Source: Adenophora triphylla var. japonica (taxonomy: Eukaryota > Streptophyta > Magnoliopsida > Asterales > Campanulaceae). Taken from it: a stretch of DNA of 64,000 nt. Of the stretch, positions 23,618 to 32,717 are shown piece after piece; within the stretch, counting starts at the first letter, position 1; every line of letters starts with the position of its first letter. The stretch covers positions 248,001-312,000 of the forward strand of contig JAFEMH010001231.1 in NCBI GenBank assembly GCA_022495995.1, read 5' to 3'. A program made the position numbers and the translations under genes. A model generated the notes under the pieces. It did no database searches. It was not told the DNA's origin and was given only the letters and a program-made list of their open reading frames with translations.

Positions 23618-26600
23618 AATAAAAATAAATAAATAAATAAATAAACAAATAAATAAATAAACATACAAATCAAAATCAAAAAATCAAAAAAAAAATAAAT
23701 AAATAAATAAATAAATAAAAAATTAAAAAAATTAAAAATTAAAAAAAATAAAAAAATAAAAAAATACTCCCTCCGTCCCAGACCAAGGGTCCTCGGGGGG
23801 ATTTCACGCTTCTTAAGAATTTTTTTTAAAATGGGTAGAAAATTTTAGGAGAGAGAATGTAAAAGTTAAATGTGTGGTAGGGAATATGAGAGAGAATGTA
23901 AAAGTTAAATGTGTGGTAGAGAATAGGAGAGAGAATGTAAAAGTTAAAAATATTTAATAGGAGAGAGAATGAGTAGGAGGAATAGTAATGGTTTTTTTGT
24001 AAATATATGGAGATGATAAGGGTATAAATATATGGAAAACTTTCCATTTAAGGAAAGGGACTCTTGATCTGGGACGGACCAAAAGGGAAAGTAGGACTCT
24101 TGGTCTGGGACGGAGGGAGTATAAAAATATAAAATATAAAATATAAAATAAATAAATAAAAATAAATAAAAATAAATAAATAAATAAAAAATAAAATAAA
24201 AAAATAAAAAAATAAAAAAATAAAAAAAATAAAAAATAAAAAAATAAAAAATAGAAAAAAAAATAAAAATCAAGAAAAAAAAAATCAACCCCCCACATGG
24301 ATTTTTGCCCTCCACTCCGGCCTCTTCAACACCATACTTTCATCCACTCCAAATAAACTCATATCCTTTTCAATTACTCTAATCCAAGTTTGTTTGAATT
24401 TTTCCCTCCCTTCCTTTACATTAATTATTTATTACCTACATTAAGTTTGGTAATTGAAAAAGTGACTTACATGCACACCACTCACACAACACAGTTTCAA
24501 AATCACACCAATATGTAATCCATCTCAATTTTAAATTAAGCTGTGTAAGTAAGCGTGCATGGTAATGGTAGGCATCGTCAAAGATCTATTATTCATATTA
24601 GAACGAAATTAGAACCAAGGAGAGATAGATGAAGTCAATTATACGAGGTAGAGAGAAATAATATGAAAGACTCAATTTTATTATGATAATAGAGATACAT
24701 ATTTATAGGATTTACAAAAAGTTAGAATCCTATTCTAATACAAAGATTGAGTTACCTATTCTAAATACATTAGAATATTTAGAGTCCTATTTTAATACAA
24801 ACAATATATACTTGATAATATAAAATATAATATTATGATAATATTATATTCTTAATATGCCCCCGCAAGATGGACGATCCTTGGATAAGTCCAATCTTTA
24901 AGAGTGATGAGATGAACCGGGTTTGATAGAGCAGGTGGAGACGAGTGTGTTCCCGGACGTGTGTGGTTTCTGATGTGATGTGGTCTAGCACATGTTGGAG
25001 ACAGTAGGTTTGTGGAGAGTGATTTCGGCAGTTTTAGGGTTTGCCGAGGGTGGGGTAGTGTGGCGGTTTAGGGTTTGCCGAGGGTGTAAAGGGTTTCGGC
25101 TGGTGGGATTTGCCGAGAGTAGACATGTCCAAATAGAACCGGGAATCGACGGAACCGGCGGGTAGAACCGGAAACGAGAACCGGGAACCGCCGGAACCGG
25201 GAACCGAACGTAACCGGGAACCGGATTGAAACGGTTCGAATACGAATTTACCATATTGGGAACCGAGGAACCGGCGGAAACGGGAACCGGCGGTTCCGGA
25301 AACGGGAACCGGCGTTTCCGGAATCGGGAACCGAAACCGGGAACCGGAACTCAATGTAAGTTAAATGTAATATTTAGCATTTATTTAGTATTTGTACTTG
25401 TAGTGTAGTGTTGTTTTATTTAAATTCTAAAAATATTGTTAAAATTTTTATTCTATCTTTAATAATATACTAACCAAATTTTGTCCACTTCTCATTCTTT
25501 TCAAAAACATACTCCCCAAGTGAAAAAAAAACAGATTAGTTAGCGTCTTTACTGTCTTAAGAGGTTTGGATTAAAAAAAAAAATTAGACGGTGATGGAAC
25601 CGGTGGAACCGTTGGAACCGAAACCGGCGGATAGAACCGGGAACCGGATTAATATGTTTCGAATACGGTTTCGGCTATTTGGGAATCGGGAACCGGCGGT
25701 TCCGCAACCGGGAACCGGAACCGTTTGGACATGTCTAGCCGAGAGTATTGAAGGAATTGTAGAGGGTTTCAGCTGGTGGGGTTTGCCGAGGGTATTTGAA
25801 GGAGTTGTAGAGGGTTTCGGCTGGTGGGTTTGCCGAGGGATTTGAAGGAGATGTAGAGGATTTTGACAGTAGGGTTTTGCCAAGGGGTTTAAAGGAGGTG
25901 AGAGAGTTTTGGCAGTAAGGTTTTGCCAAGGGGTTTGAAGGAGGTAACGAGGGTTTCAGCCGGTGAGTTTTGCCGAGGGGTTTGAAGGAGGTGTAAAGGG
26001 TTTGCAGTAGGATTTTGCTAAGGGGATTGAAGGAGATAAAGAGGGTTTTGGCAGTAGAGTTTTTCCAAGGGGATTGAAGGAGGTAAAGAGGGTTTTGGCA
26101 GTAGGATTTTGCCAATGGGATTGAAGGAGGTAAAGAGGGTTTCGGCCGGTAAGTTTTGCAGAGAGGTTTGAAGGAGGTGTAGAGGGTTTTGGCCGGTGGG
26201 GTTTGCCGAAGGTAAGGTAGTGTGGCACTTTTAGGGTTTGCCGAGTGTAGGGGTGGGGTTTTGTTGAATGCCGGAGGAATTAAGCGAAGGTGGTGAGGGG
26301 GTTTTGGCGACAGGCAGTAGGGTTTTGCCTAGGGTAGAGGTGGCAGGCAGTAGGGTTTTGTCAAGGTTTAGGGGGTGGGGTTTTGATGGTGGGGCGGCTT
26401 TAGGGTTTTGCCGCTAGGGGTTTGGCGGAGAAGTCCTATTATAGATCTTAATGCTCTGATACCATATTAGGAAAGAGAGACGATGTCAATCATACAAGGT
26501 AGAGAGGAATAATATGAAAGACTCAATTTTATTAGGATACTAGAGATACATATTTATAGGGTTTATAAAGAGTTAGAATTCTATTCTAATACAAAGATTG

Positions 26601-29600
26601 AGTTACCTATTCTAAATACATTAGAATATTTAAAGTCATATTCTAATACAAACAATATATACTTGATAATATATAATATAATATAATATAATATTATGAT
26701 AATATTATATTCCTAATAATTCAAACGGCATTTGATATCCCTTTCAATATTAGAGATCAGGAGATCAAACCCCGCTTAATGCAATTTCTAACACTTTTTA
26801 AAATGCCACCCTTTAATAAATTGAGTCATTCATTAATTAAAAATACCATTAAAAAAAAAAAGCATGGGTAGGCCAGACTGGGATTTGGAACTACTTAAGC
26901 CTACAATTTGCCTATGTGCTCCTACCGTAAAAAAATACTGGTATGTAGGTATTCCAACACAAATTGTAAAATATTTGTAGTGTACTGTAAAACATTTTTA
27001 TATGTCTTTAAATGTTTTTACATTATTACGTGCACTATCAAATGTTTTAAATCACTTACACTACAAATGTTTTACATTGTGTGGTGGGATTTTTATATGT
27101 ACCAGTATTATTTTTTACGGCAAGAGCGCACGATCGATTTTTAGGCTTAAGCAATTCCAAATCCGCTAGACTGCACCATTTTACTGACTTTGAAATTGGC
27201 AGACTGTTTAAAGAATCACCCCATCCAGATGAGAAGCAAAGGCAACAATTGAGCAAGCAATTAGGCCTTCATCCTAGACAAGTCAAGTTCTGGTTTCAAA
27301 ATCGTCGTACTCAAATCAAGGTAATATTTACTTCTTTTTTTTTTTCGATTCATGTTTTAATAATGCTCGAGTCTAATCATGCTACCATTCTGAATATCTT
27401 GGATATAGAGTGTATGATACAGCATTTTTACAAGGTGGTCATGAAAATTCAGAGTAACTAGGTGTGTTTGTGGTTATGGATTGCAGGCTATACAGGAGCG
27501 CCATGAAAACACTTTGCTGAAAACAGAAATGGATAAGCTTCGTGATGAGAACAAGGCGTTGAGGGAGACCATAAAGAAGGGTTCTTGTCCTAACTGCGGT
27601 TTTGCTGCCTCTAGCAACGATGCCACCCTTACCTCTCAGGAACAACAGCTGCGACACGAAAACGCCAGACTTAAATCTGAGGTTGAAAAATTCTTTTACA
27701 TAATCCTATTTTGTTACCACGGGTATAGTATTTATATTTCAATTTTCATTTTTATTTTTATTTTGATATGTAGATTGAAAAACTCAGGACCATGGTTGGA
27801 AAATACCCACATAGCACATCACATTCACCAACGAGCTCCTCATGCTCTGCTGGTAATGACCAAGAAAACAAGAGCTCGCTAGATTTTTATAGTGGAGTAT
27901 TTGGGCTTGAGAAGCCACGAATTATGGAGATTGTTAATGTTGCAATAGAAGAGCTCACAAAGATGGCATTTGCCTGGGACCCACTTTGGATCCGTAGCTA
28001 TGAGACGGGAAGGGAGATCCTTAACTATGATGAATACATGAAAGAGTTTCCTTTTGAGAATCCTAGCAATGGCATGCCAAAAAGATCGATTGAAGCTTCA
28101 AGAGAGAGTGGAGTGGTCATTGTGGATCTCCCACGCCTAGTGCAAAGTTTCATGGATGTGGTACGGTTGAAAGATTTTATATTTGGTCTATATTCATACT
28201 CTTAATCGCTTGTCACATTAAATTTCAAGTGCAATATTTCTCATAAATTGGAATGGTGCTTTGATATGTTCTTATAGAACCAATGGAAAGAAATGTTTCC
28301 AGGCATGATCTCAAAGGCAGCTACCATTGATGTCATCAGCAATGGCGAAGGTGCTAACAGAAATGGCGCTGCTCAATTGGTGGGTTTTTAACTATACATT
28401 TGTGAAAAAATATACCCATCAAATGTCCTAGTTTTTTCGCGGATAATGGTTCTTACGTTTCACAAATCACACTGATTGCAGATGTTTGCAGAGCTGCAGA
28501 TGCTCACCCCTTTGGTGAGCACAAAGGAAGTGTATTTCGTGCGATACTGCAAGCAATTGAATGCTGAACAATGGGCAATTGTCGATGTGTCTATTGACAA
28601 GGTGGAAAACAACATCGATGCATCTCTTGAAAAATGCAGAAAACGTCCATCCGGTTGTATAATTGAGGACAAGTCAAATGGTCACTGTAAGGTAATTTAC
28701 AATACTAACTAAACAGGGTAAAAAAAATGTAACAGAAAAAAAAGGGAGAGAGAGAGAGAGAGGATACTCTACAATGTAGTGTTTTTTGGTCAAGAATTTT
28801 ATGAGCTTTTAACGTTTGGTTAGGTGACTTGGGTTGAGCATTTGGAATGTCAGAAAAGTGTGGTTCACTCCTTGTACCGGTCAATAGTTAACAGTGGTCT
28901 AGCCTTTGGAGCACGACACTGGATGGCCACATTGCAGCTACAATGTGAGCGCCTTGTGTTCTTCTTGGCAACAAATGTTCCCACAAAGGATTCGACTGGT
29001 AATCTTCAATAGGATACCATTTTATATCCCCTAGTTGTCATAATTATTGAGTACTTTTTCTGCTTATTCTAATTAACCAGGGGTTACTACGTTGGCTGGA
29101 CGGAAAAGCATACTGAGACTGGCACAGAGAATGACATGGAGCTTCTGTCGTGCAGTAGGAGCCTCAAGCTATCAAACATGGAACAAGATCCCTAGTAAAA
29201 CAGGAGATGATGTAAGGATTGCTTCTAGGAAAAATTTGAATGACCCTGGGGAACCCCTTGGGGTGATACTATGTGCAGTCTCGTCTGTATGGTTGCCTGT
29301 TCCTCCTATGGTCCTTTTCGATTTCTTAAGAGATGAAACTCGAAGAGATGAGGTATGCTACTTTCCTACATTAAGATATTTATGCTAGAAAGTAGTGGCG
29401 GATCTAGGCACACATGTATGGGTGCAAGTGAATAAGATTGTGTCTTGTTTAGTGGTTAAAGTGCTAGGTTATTAATCTCTTGGTCAAGGTTCTAAAAAGC
29501 GCTATGCGGATGCTAGGCGGCGAAGCCGAGCCTAGCGCCTAGGCGGGGACTAGTCGGGATTAGTCGAGATTAGTCGGGACCTAGGCGGGGCTTAGAACTA

Positions 29601-30350
29601 GGCGTTGAAGAGGGGCTTAGCGCCTATGCGGGGCCTAGGCGCCCTTAGGCGGGGACTTTTAGAACACTGCTCTTGGTTGTGGGTTTGAGTCCCACAAGAG
29701 GCATTTTTTCCACAATTTACATTTTGAAGCTTTAGATTGTGATTTGTGCATCCGCTTAAAAAAAAACTTATGGGTCCACCAATGTTAGAAAGTATCTTAA
29801 ATAAATCGTGTCAAATGGAGGTCCGGTGCAATCTATAGCACACTTGGCAAAAGGGCAGGATCGAGGAAATGCAGTCTCTATCCAAGTGAGTTCTATTTTC
29901 TTTTTCTCAATGCTATGTCAATAAACCGAACTAAATCAATGGCTTTATCAATTATCTTATTTCATAATCCAGACAATGAAATCAAAAGAAAACATGTGGA
30001 TACTCCAAGACAGTTGCACAAACAGTTACGAGTCAATGGTGCTATACGCATCTGTGGACATAACTGGAATGCAATCAGTAATTAACGGCTGTGACTCTAG
30101 CGACATTCCTATACTACCCTGGGGTTTCTCAATTCTCCCAGATGGGCTCGAATCGAGGCCTTTGGTGATCACTTCAAAGCCAGAGGAGAAGAGCACAGAA
30201 GGAGGATCTTTGCTGACTATCGCGTTTCAAGTTCTTACAAGTAATTCTCCGACGGCCAAGCTTAATATGGAATCTGTGGAGTCTGTTAGCAATATTATTT
30301 CCCGTACACTGCGCAATATTAAGACAAGCCTGCAATGTGACGATCATTGA
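21664..30350 (+). CDS. GL2: GLABRA2-like HD-ZIP IV homeodomain-START transcription factor
   Basis: The family comprises nuclear DNA-binding factors for epidermal cell fate (trichomes, root hairs, seed mucilage). Exons by splice sites: 21664-21756, 21885-22141, 27203-27320, 27487-27681, 27774-28160, 28278-28379, 28482-28691, 28824-28998, 29081-29352, 29811-29885 and 29973-30350. They total about 753 codons, the length usual for GL2. The homeodomain spans residues 97-156 with [11 protein letters not shown] leucine zipper-loop-zipper with CPNC follows (157-230), then START (roughly 245-480) with the NVPTKDS and GLAFGARHW stretches, and a conserved C-terminal half ending [11 protein letters not shown]...TSLQ. 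The start is chosen by the MSVLDMS...ALSLSLAGIFR N-terminus, which resembles GL2 more than the ATML1 or ANL2 branches. Intron 2 is 5,061 bp, splits the homeodomain and is full of transposons. The exon at 29811 has no in-frame AG acceptor and lacks about four conserved codons, so the gene may be impaired. Confidence 0.88.
22673..22819 (+). repeat. Direct repeat of about 47 bp in GL2 intron 2
   Basis: A segment starting TGGGTCACATT and ending AACTAAAAACATTAG occurs at 22673-22719 and again at 22773-22819 with one mismatch. The intervening stretch contains a degenerate Stowaway-type end (GGATGGAGGGAGTA), so an old MITE may separate the copies. Confidence 0.6.
22925..23331. mobile_element. Stowaway-type MITE (407 bp) in GL2 intron 2
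   Basis: The terminal inverted repeats are CTCCCTCCGTCCCCGACCAAG and its complement, with flanking TA at 22923-22924 and 23332-23333. These are hallmarks of Stowaway (Tc1/mariner) MITEs. The interior repeats AGGAGAGAGAATG-type words. Confidence 0.88.
23563..23765. repeat. (AAAT)n microsatellite
   Basis: An AAAT/AAAAT simple repeat runs up to the second MITE. A similar tract continues at 24122-24290 on its other side. Open frames made of Phe/Tyr/Ile runs on the minus strand are artefacts of it. Confidence 0.85.
23767..24119. mobile_element. Second Stowaway-type MITE (353 bp), same family
   Basis: It has the same ends (CTCCCTCCGTCCCAGACCAAG) and a TA duplication at 23765-23766 and 24120-24121. 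It shares internal sequence with the copy at 22925-23331 and is inserted inside the AAAT microsatellite. Confidence 0.88.
24596..26718 (-). mobile_element. Non-autonomous LTR retrotransposon with minisatellite interior (GL2 intron 2)
   Basis: Two similar LTRs lie at 24596-24857 (262 bp) and 26465-26718 (254 bp), flanked by a perfect duplication ATTCA (24591-24595 and 26719-26723). The plus-strand sequence GCTCTGATACCA (26453-26464) touches the right LTR. Its complement, TGGTATCAGAGC, is the initiator-Met primer site. CCCCCGC next to the left LTR is the complement of a polypurine tract. LTR ends are TATTAG/CTAATA, not TG/CA. The interior has no gag or pol. It is a minisatellite of about 60 bp with GTTTGCCGAGG and GGTTTCGGC words plus an inserted hAT MITE. 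The element is antisense to GL2. Confidence 0.88.
25120..25737. mobile_element. Non-autonomous hAT element (618 bp) inside the LTR element
   Basis: The terminal inverted repeats are TAGACATGTCCAAA and TTTGGACATGTCTA. A perfect 8-bp duplication GCCGAGAG lies at 25112-25119 and 25738-25745. The interior at both ends is packed with AACCGG/GGAACCGGCGG words, the subterminal repeats typical of this hAT group. The full element at 57954 starts with the similar TAGACGTG. Confidence 0.92.
26881..27164. mobile_element. Mutator-type MITE (284 bp), 38 bp before GL2 exon 3
   Basis: Inverted repeats of about 70 bp start GGATTTGGAACTACTTAAG on the left and GGATTTGGAATTGCTTAAG on the right (complement). The 9-bp duplication is GCCAGACTG / GCTAGACTG (26872-26880 and 27165-27173, one mismatch). 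A 9-bp duplication with long inverted repeats points to the MULE superfamily. Confidence 0.82.
29395..29781 (+). mobile_element. tRNA-derived SINE in GL2 intron 9, itself interrupted
   Basis: It is flanked by a 13-bp duplication ATGCTAGAAAGTA / ATGTTAGAAAGTA (29382-29394 and 29782-29794, one mismatch). Box A is TGTTTAGTGG (29446-29455) and box B is GGTTTGAGTCCC (29682-29693). After removal of the nested hAT element, the boxes are spaced about as in a tRNA. A nine-A run lies near the 3' end. It sits 16 bp from the conserved codons of the next exon. Confidence 0.75.
29485..29669. mobile_element. hAT MITE (185 bp) nested in the SINE
   Basis: The ends are CAAGGTTCTAAAA and, on the complement, CAGTGTTCTAAAA. 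An 8-bp duplication CTCTTGGT lies at 29477-29484 and 29670-29677. The interior is built of CTAGGCG/GCCTAGGC words that can fold on themselves. Confidence 0.85.
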
Positions 30351-30962
30351 TCGTTCCGCTAGCTGACTAATTATAAATATTATAGAGTTTCATTCGAGGA
30401 CCTCTTATTTATGTGGGTTCGTGACTTCAGTTATAGGCAAAGAAAGAAGCTAGGTCATGAAACAATGGCTCTCTTATGTTCAAGTAATTAGGTTATTTAC
30501 TTCTGAATTTCTATATGGTTTCTGTAGTTAAAAGATTTTGGATACTGGGTAATTCTTCCTTTGCTTGTTTGAGGTATACAAAACATATATTCCCATTTCT
30601 TTATAGCTTCCATTTTTCTGTACCTTTTATTTGCCTGAATTAAGCTCTCTTTTCTTCAAATTAAAGTGTAGTAGTTTACAGTTTAGCTTAAAAAACATCT
30701 ATCTTTAAATTAAGTTTGAGATTTTCTCACAAGCAAATAGTCGAACACTTGGTAAAATCTTCCAAGAAATCTAAGAACAATCGGACACAATCACGATTCA
30801 ATCTCTAATCACAATCACAATCACAATCACAATCACAATCACATTCCCTCCGCAAATACAGTAATAGACCAAACAAACTCAATTTCGAATAATAGCAATT
30901 CAATTGTCAAAATAATACCAAAAAAAATGAAAAGGAAAAAAAGGACAGACTATCTCACATTA
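30351..30962. other. Shared 3' flank of GL2 and RPS17
   Basis: The two genes converge here. The interval holds the GL2 3' UTR, a short AATCAC microsatellite at about 30808-30843 and the RPS17 3' UTR. No element boundaries were found. Confidence 0.5.
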
Positions 30963-31466
30963 TTATGCTTGCTGAGACTCTAATGGAAGTCCAAGCTCCT
31001 GGGGAGCCGCTTTAGTTTCCTCCTCGGCCGTCTCCTCCGTCGTCTCACCCTCTACCGCCTCCGCCTCCGCCTTCTTGGGCTTTGAATTTCTGGGAGGAGG
31101 TGCAACGGCAAGGAAAGTTTTCATCTTGCTAATGGGTCTAATCTTTTGGAGCAGAACAATATCCCCAACTTTGAAACGATTTTCCGGGTCATGGGCTTGG
31201 TACTTCTTGATCTTTCTAACACGACGCTTGTACTTTGGGTGTGGGGCAAGACGGACGACCTGAACATTGACGGTCTTGTCGCTTCTGTCGCAGATGACTT
31301 TGCCTTGCATATACTTAACGGCTCGAATGGTCATCGGAGAAGCAGTCAGGCGAAGTGGGTGAGTTGAAGAAGAGGGTTTCTTGAGAAGTGGGGAGGAGCC
31401 ATGGAGAAATGGATTTGTGAGGTTTAGGGATTTGAATTTGGAGAGGGGAAGTTGCAGGAGTGACAT
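30963..31466 (-). CDS. RPS17: Plastid 30S ribosomal protein S17 (nuclear gene, 167 aa)
   Basis: This is a single-exon gene for the uS17 protein of the chloroplast small ribosomal subunit, a primary 16S rRNA binder. Residues 1-47 are rich in Ser, Leu and Pro with few acids, as in a plastid transit peptide. The uS17 core starts at RAVKYMQGKVICDRSDKTV (about 48) and includes HPKYKRRVRKIKKYQAHDPEN and KVGDIVLLQKIRPISK. The C-terminus adds an acidic Glu/Ala tail (about 125-160), common in plant plastid S17. The ATG at 31466 is the only start that supplies a transit peptide. A hAT MITE lies about 100 bp upstream of the ATG and a SINE beyond that, so most of the proximal promoter is transposon DNA. 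It converges with GL2. Confidence 0.95.
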   Translation of the reverse strand: MSLLQLPLSKFKSLNLTNPFLHGSSPLLKKPSSSTHPLRLTASPMTIRAVKYMQGKVICDRSDKTVNVQVVRLAPHPKYKRRVRKIKKYQAHDPENRFKVGDIVLLQKIRPISKMKTFLAVAPPPRNSKPKKAEAEAVEGETTEETAEEETKAAPQELGLPLESQQA

Positions 31467-31566
31467 TTTCCCTTCTTTTCTTGTGGGAGAAAGAGAAGGA
31501 TAAGATAAGGGAGGGGGAAGCTAGAAGAAGATGGTGAAGGTTGGATTGGGATTTGGGACTTGAGAG

Positions 31567-31916
31567 CAGGGATGGCCAAATCGGATCGGAATCGGATCGA
31601 AAAAATTCGAAATCGTCATGAATCATCACGAAAATCGAAATTGGGGTAATCGGAATCGGTTTGGAGCCGAGCCGGTTAAGGGTCACCAAAATGGTGAACC
31701 GGATCGGAAAAGCCCGGAATCGAACGAAAATTCATTGTTTTTCAATAGAATTGGACCGGAACCGGATCGGAATCGGAACGGAAAAAGCCCGGAACCGGAC
31801 GAACCGGGGAGAAAATCGGAACCGGATTAACCGTAACCGTGAGCAATCCGGGCCGGTTAAGAGTCATACATTTTTCGAACCGGAACCGGGCCCGGAACCG
31901 GTTTTGGTCATCCCTA
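31567..31916. mobile_element. hAT MITE (350 bp) immediately upstream of RPS17
   Basis: The ends are CAGGGATGGCC and, on the complement, TAGGGATGACC. A perfect 8-bp duplication CTTGAGAG lies at 31559-31566 and 31917-31924. The interior is filled with GGAATCGG/AACCGG words. Insertion is about 100 bp from the RPS17 start codon, so it lies in the 5' UTR or core promoter. Confidence 0.92.
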
Positions 31917-32018
31917 CTTGAGAGGGGTACTTGGGTCATAGAAGAAAAATGTAAGGGTTATGTTAGTCATTTCAGGTTGGTAATATCAGCAATTTGACTG
32001 TTTATAAAGCGCACCAGG

Positions 32019-32452
32019 ACCAAAGTGGCCTTGGCCCAATGGTATGTTGGTGGCAGAAGGCCGGCGGTCTTGTCGATTCGGTCCCAGAGTTTTTTAATTT
32101 CTACATTGGTTCGGGGTCCTTTGGAGAAGAAGCAGGTGCGATTAAGGAAGCAGCATTTCTTGAGCTGGGCATATCCTCGGTGTGGGGAGTTCGAATCTTG
32201 GCGAGGAATTTGGAGCGGCCGAAGTTGTAAGAGTGATATAATTCTTTTCGCGAGAAAGAGTAAAGCATTGGTGATGTAAGAGTGATGTAAATGCCTTGTA
32301 GAGGAGGGGAGGAGTGGATTGGGGGATTTGGGCTGCAGAGGGGTACTTGATTCATAGAAGAAAAATGCGTGGGATGTGGGTCAGTGGTCAGGTTAGGATT
32401 AGTCCGTAGTTTGAACCTGGATATCAAAAAAAAAAAAAAAAAAAAAAAAAAA
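32019..32452 (+). mobile_element. Chimeric SINE between RPS17 and PSAH
   Basis: The perfect duplication GCGCACCAGG lies at 32009-32018 and 32453-32462, and a 27-A tail ends at 32452. Box A (TGGCCCAATGG) is at the head and a box B-like AGTTCGAATC is at 32188-32197. The tail GGATTAGTCC...ATATC matches the SINE ending at 38300. The middle (about 32300-32370) differs from that relative and instead resembles the RPS17 upstream sequence. Confidence 0.85.
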
Positions 32453-32530
32453 GCGCACCAGGGTAGAACGTAACCTGTTTGACAATATTACTCAGGCAGG
32501 CAATGTTCCAGGCCAGGATTCAATCTTGAG

Positions 32531-32562
32531 GGATAGCCTTATCCAGCATTGACCAACGTGGC
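32531..32562 (+). promoter_or_regulatory. Putative light-responsive promoter motifs of PSAH
   Basis: An I-box core (GGATAAGG on the minus strand, 32537-32544) and a G-box-like ACGTGGC (32556-32562) lie about 160-180 bp upstream of the PSAH start codon. This pairing is typical of photosynthesis genes. The call rests on motifs only. Confidence 0.4.
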
Positions 32563-32717
32563 ATCTCTCAGATCTCTTCCAAGGAAATCCAACTTGCCAC
32601 ATGGCAAGCTGAGATCCATGCAAGAAGATCAAAAGCCCAAACGCATCACCAGTTGATCAAATTGCCAACTGAAGATTGAAACCAGTTCACTTAATTTGAG
32701 GCAAGAAAAGTGGTACA

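Noticed and set aside
23944..24315. Phe/Tyr/Ile-rich ORFs resembling membrane proteins
   Set aside because: They are translations of an AAAT/AAAAT microsatellite on the minus strand.
25226..26228. Overlapping ORFs rich in repeated peptide units
   Set aside because: They follow the monomer of the minisatellite inside the LTR element and change frame with it; not a coding gene.
29446..29693. tRNA gene
   Set aside because: Box A and B are present but the acceptor stem does not pair, a nested transposon separates them, and target duplications show it is a SINE.
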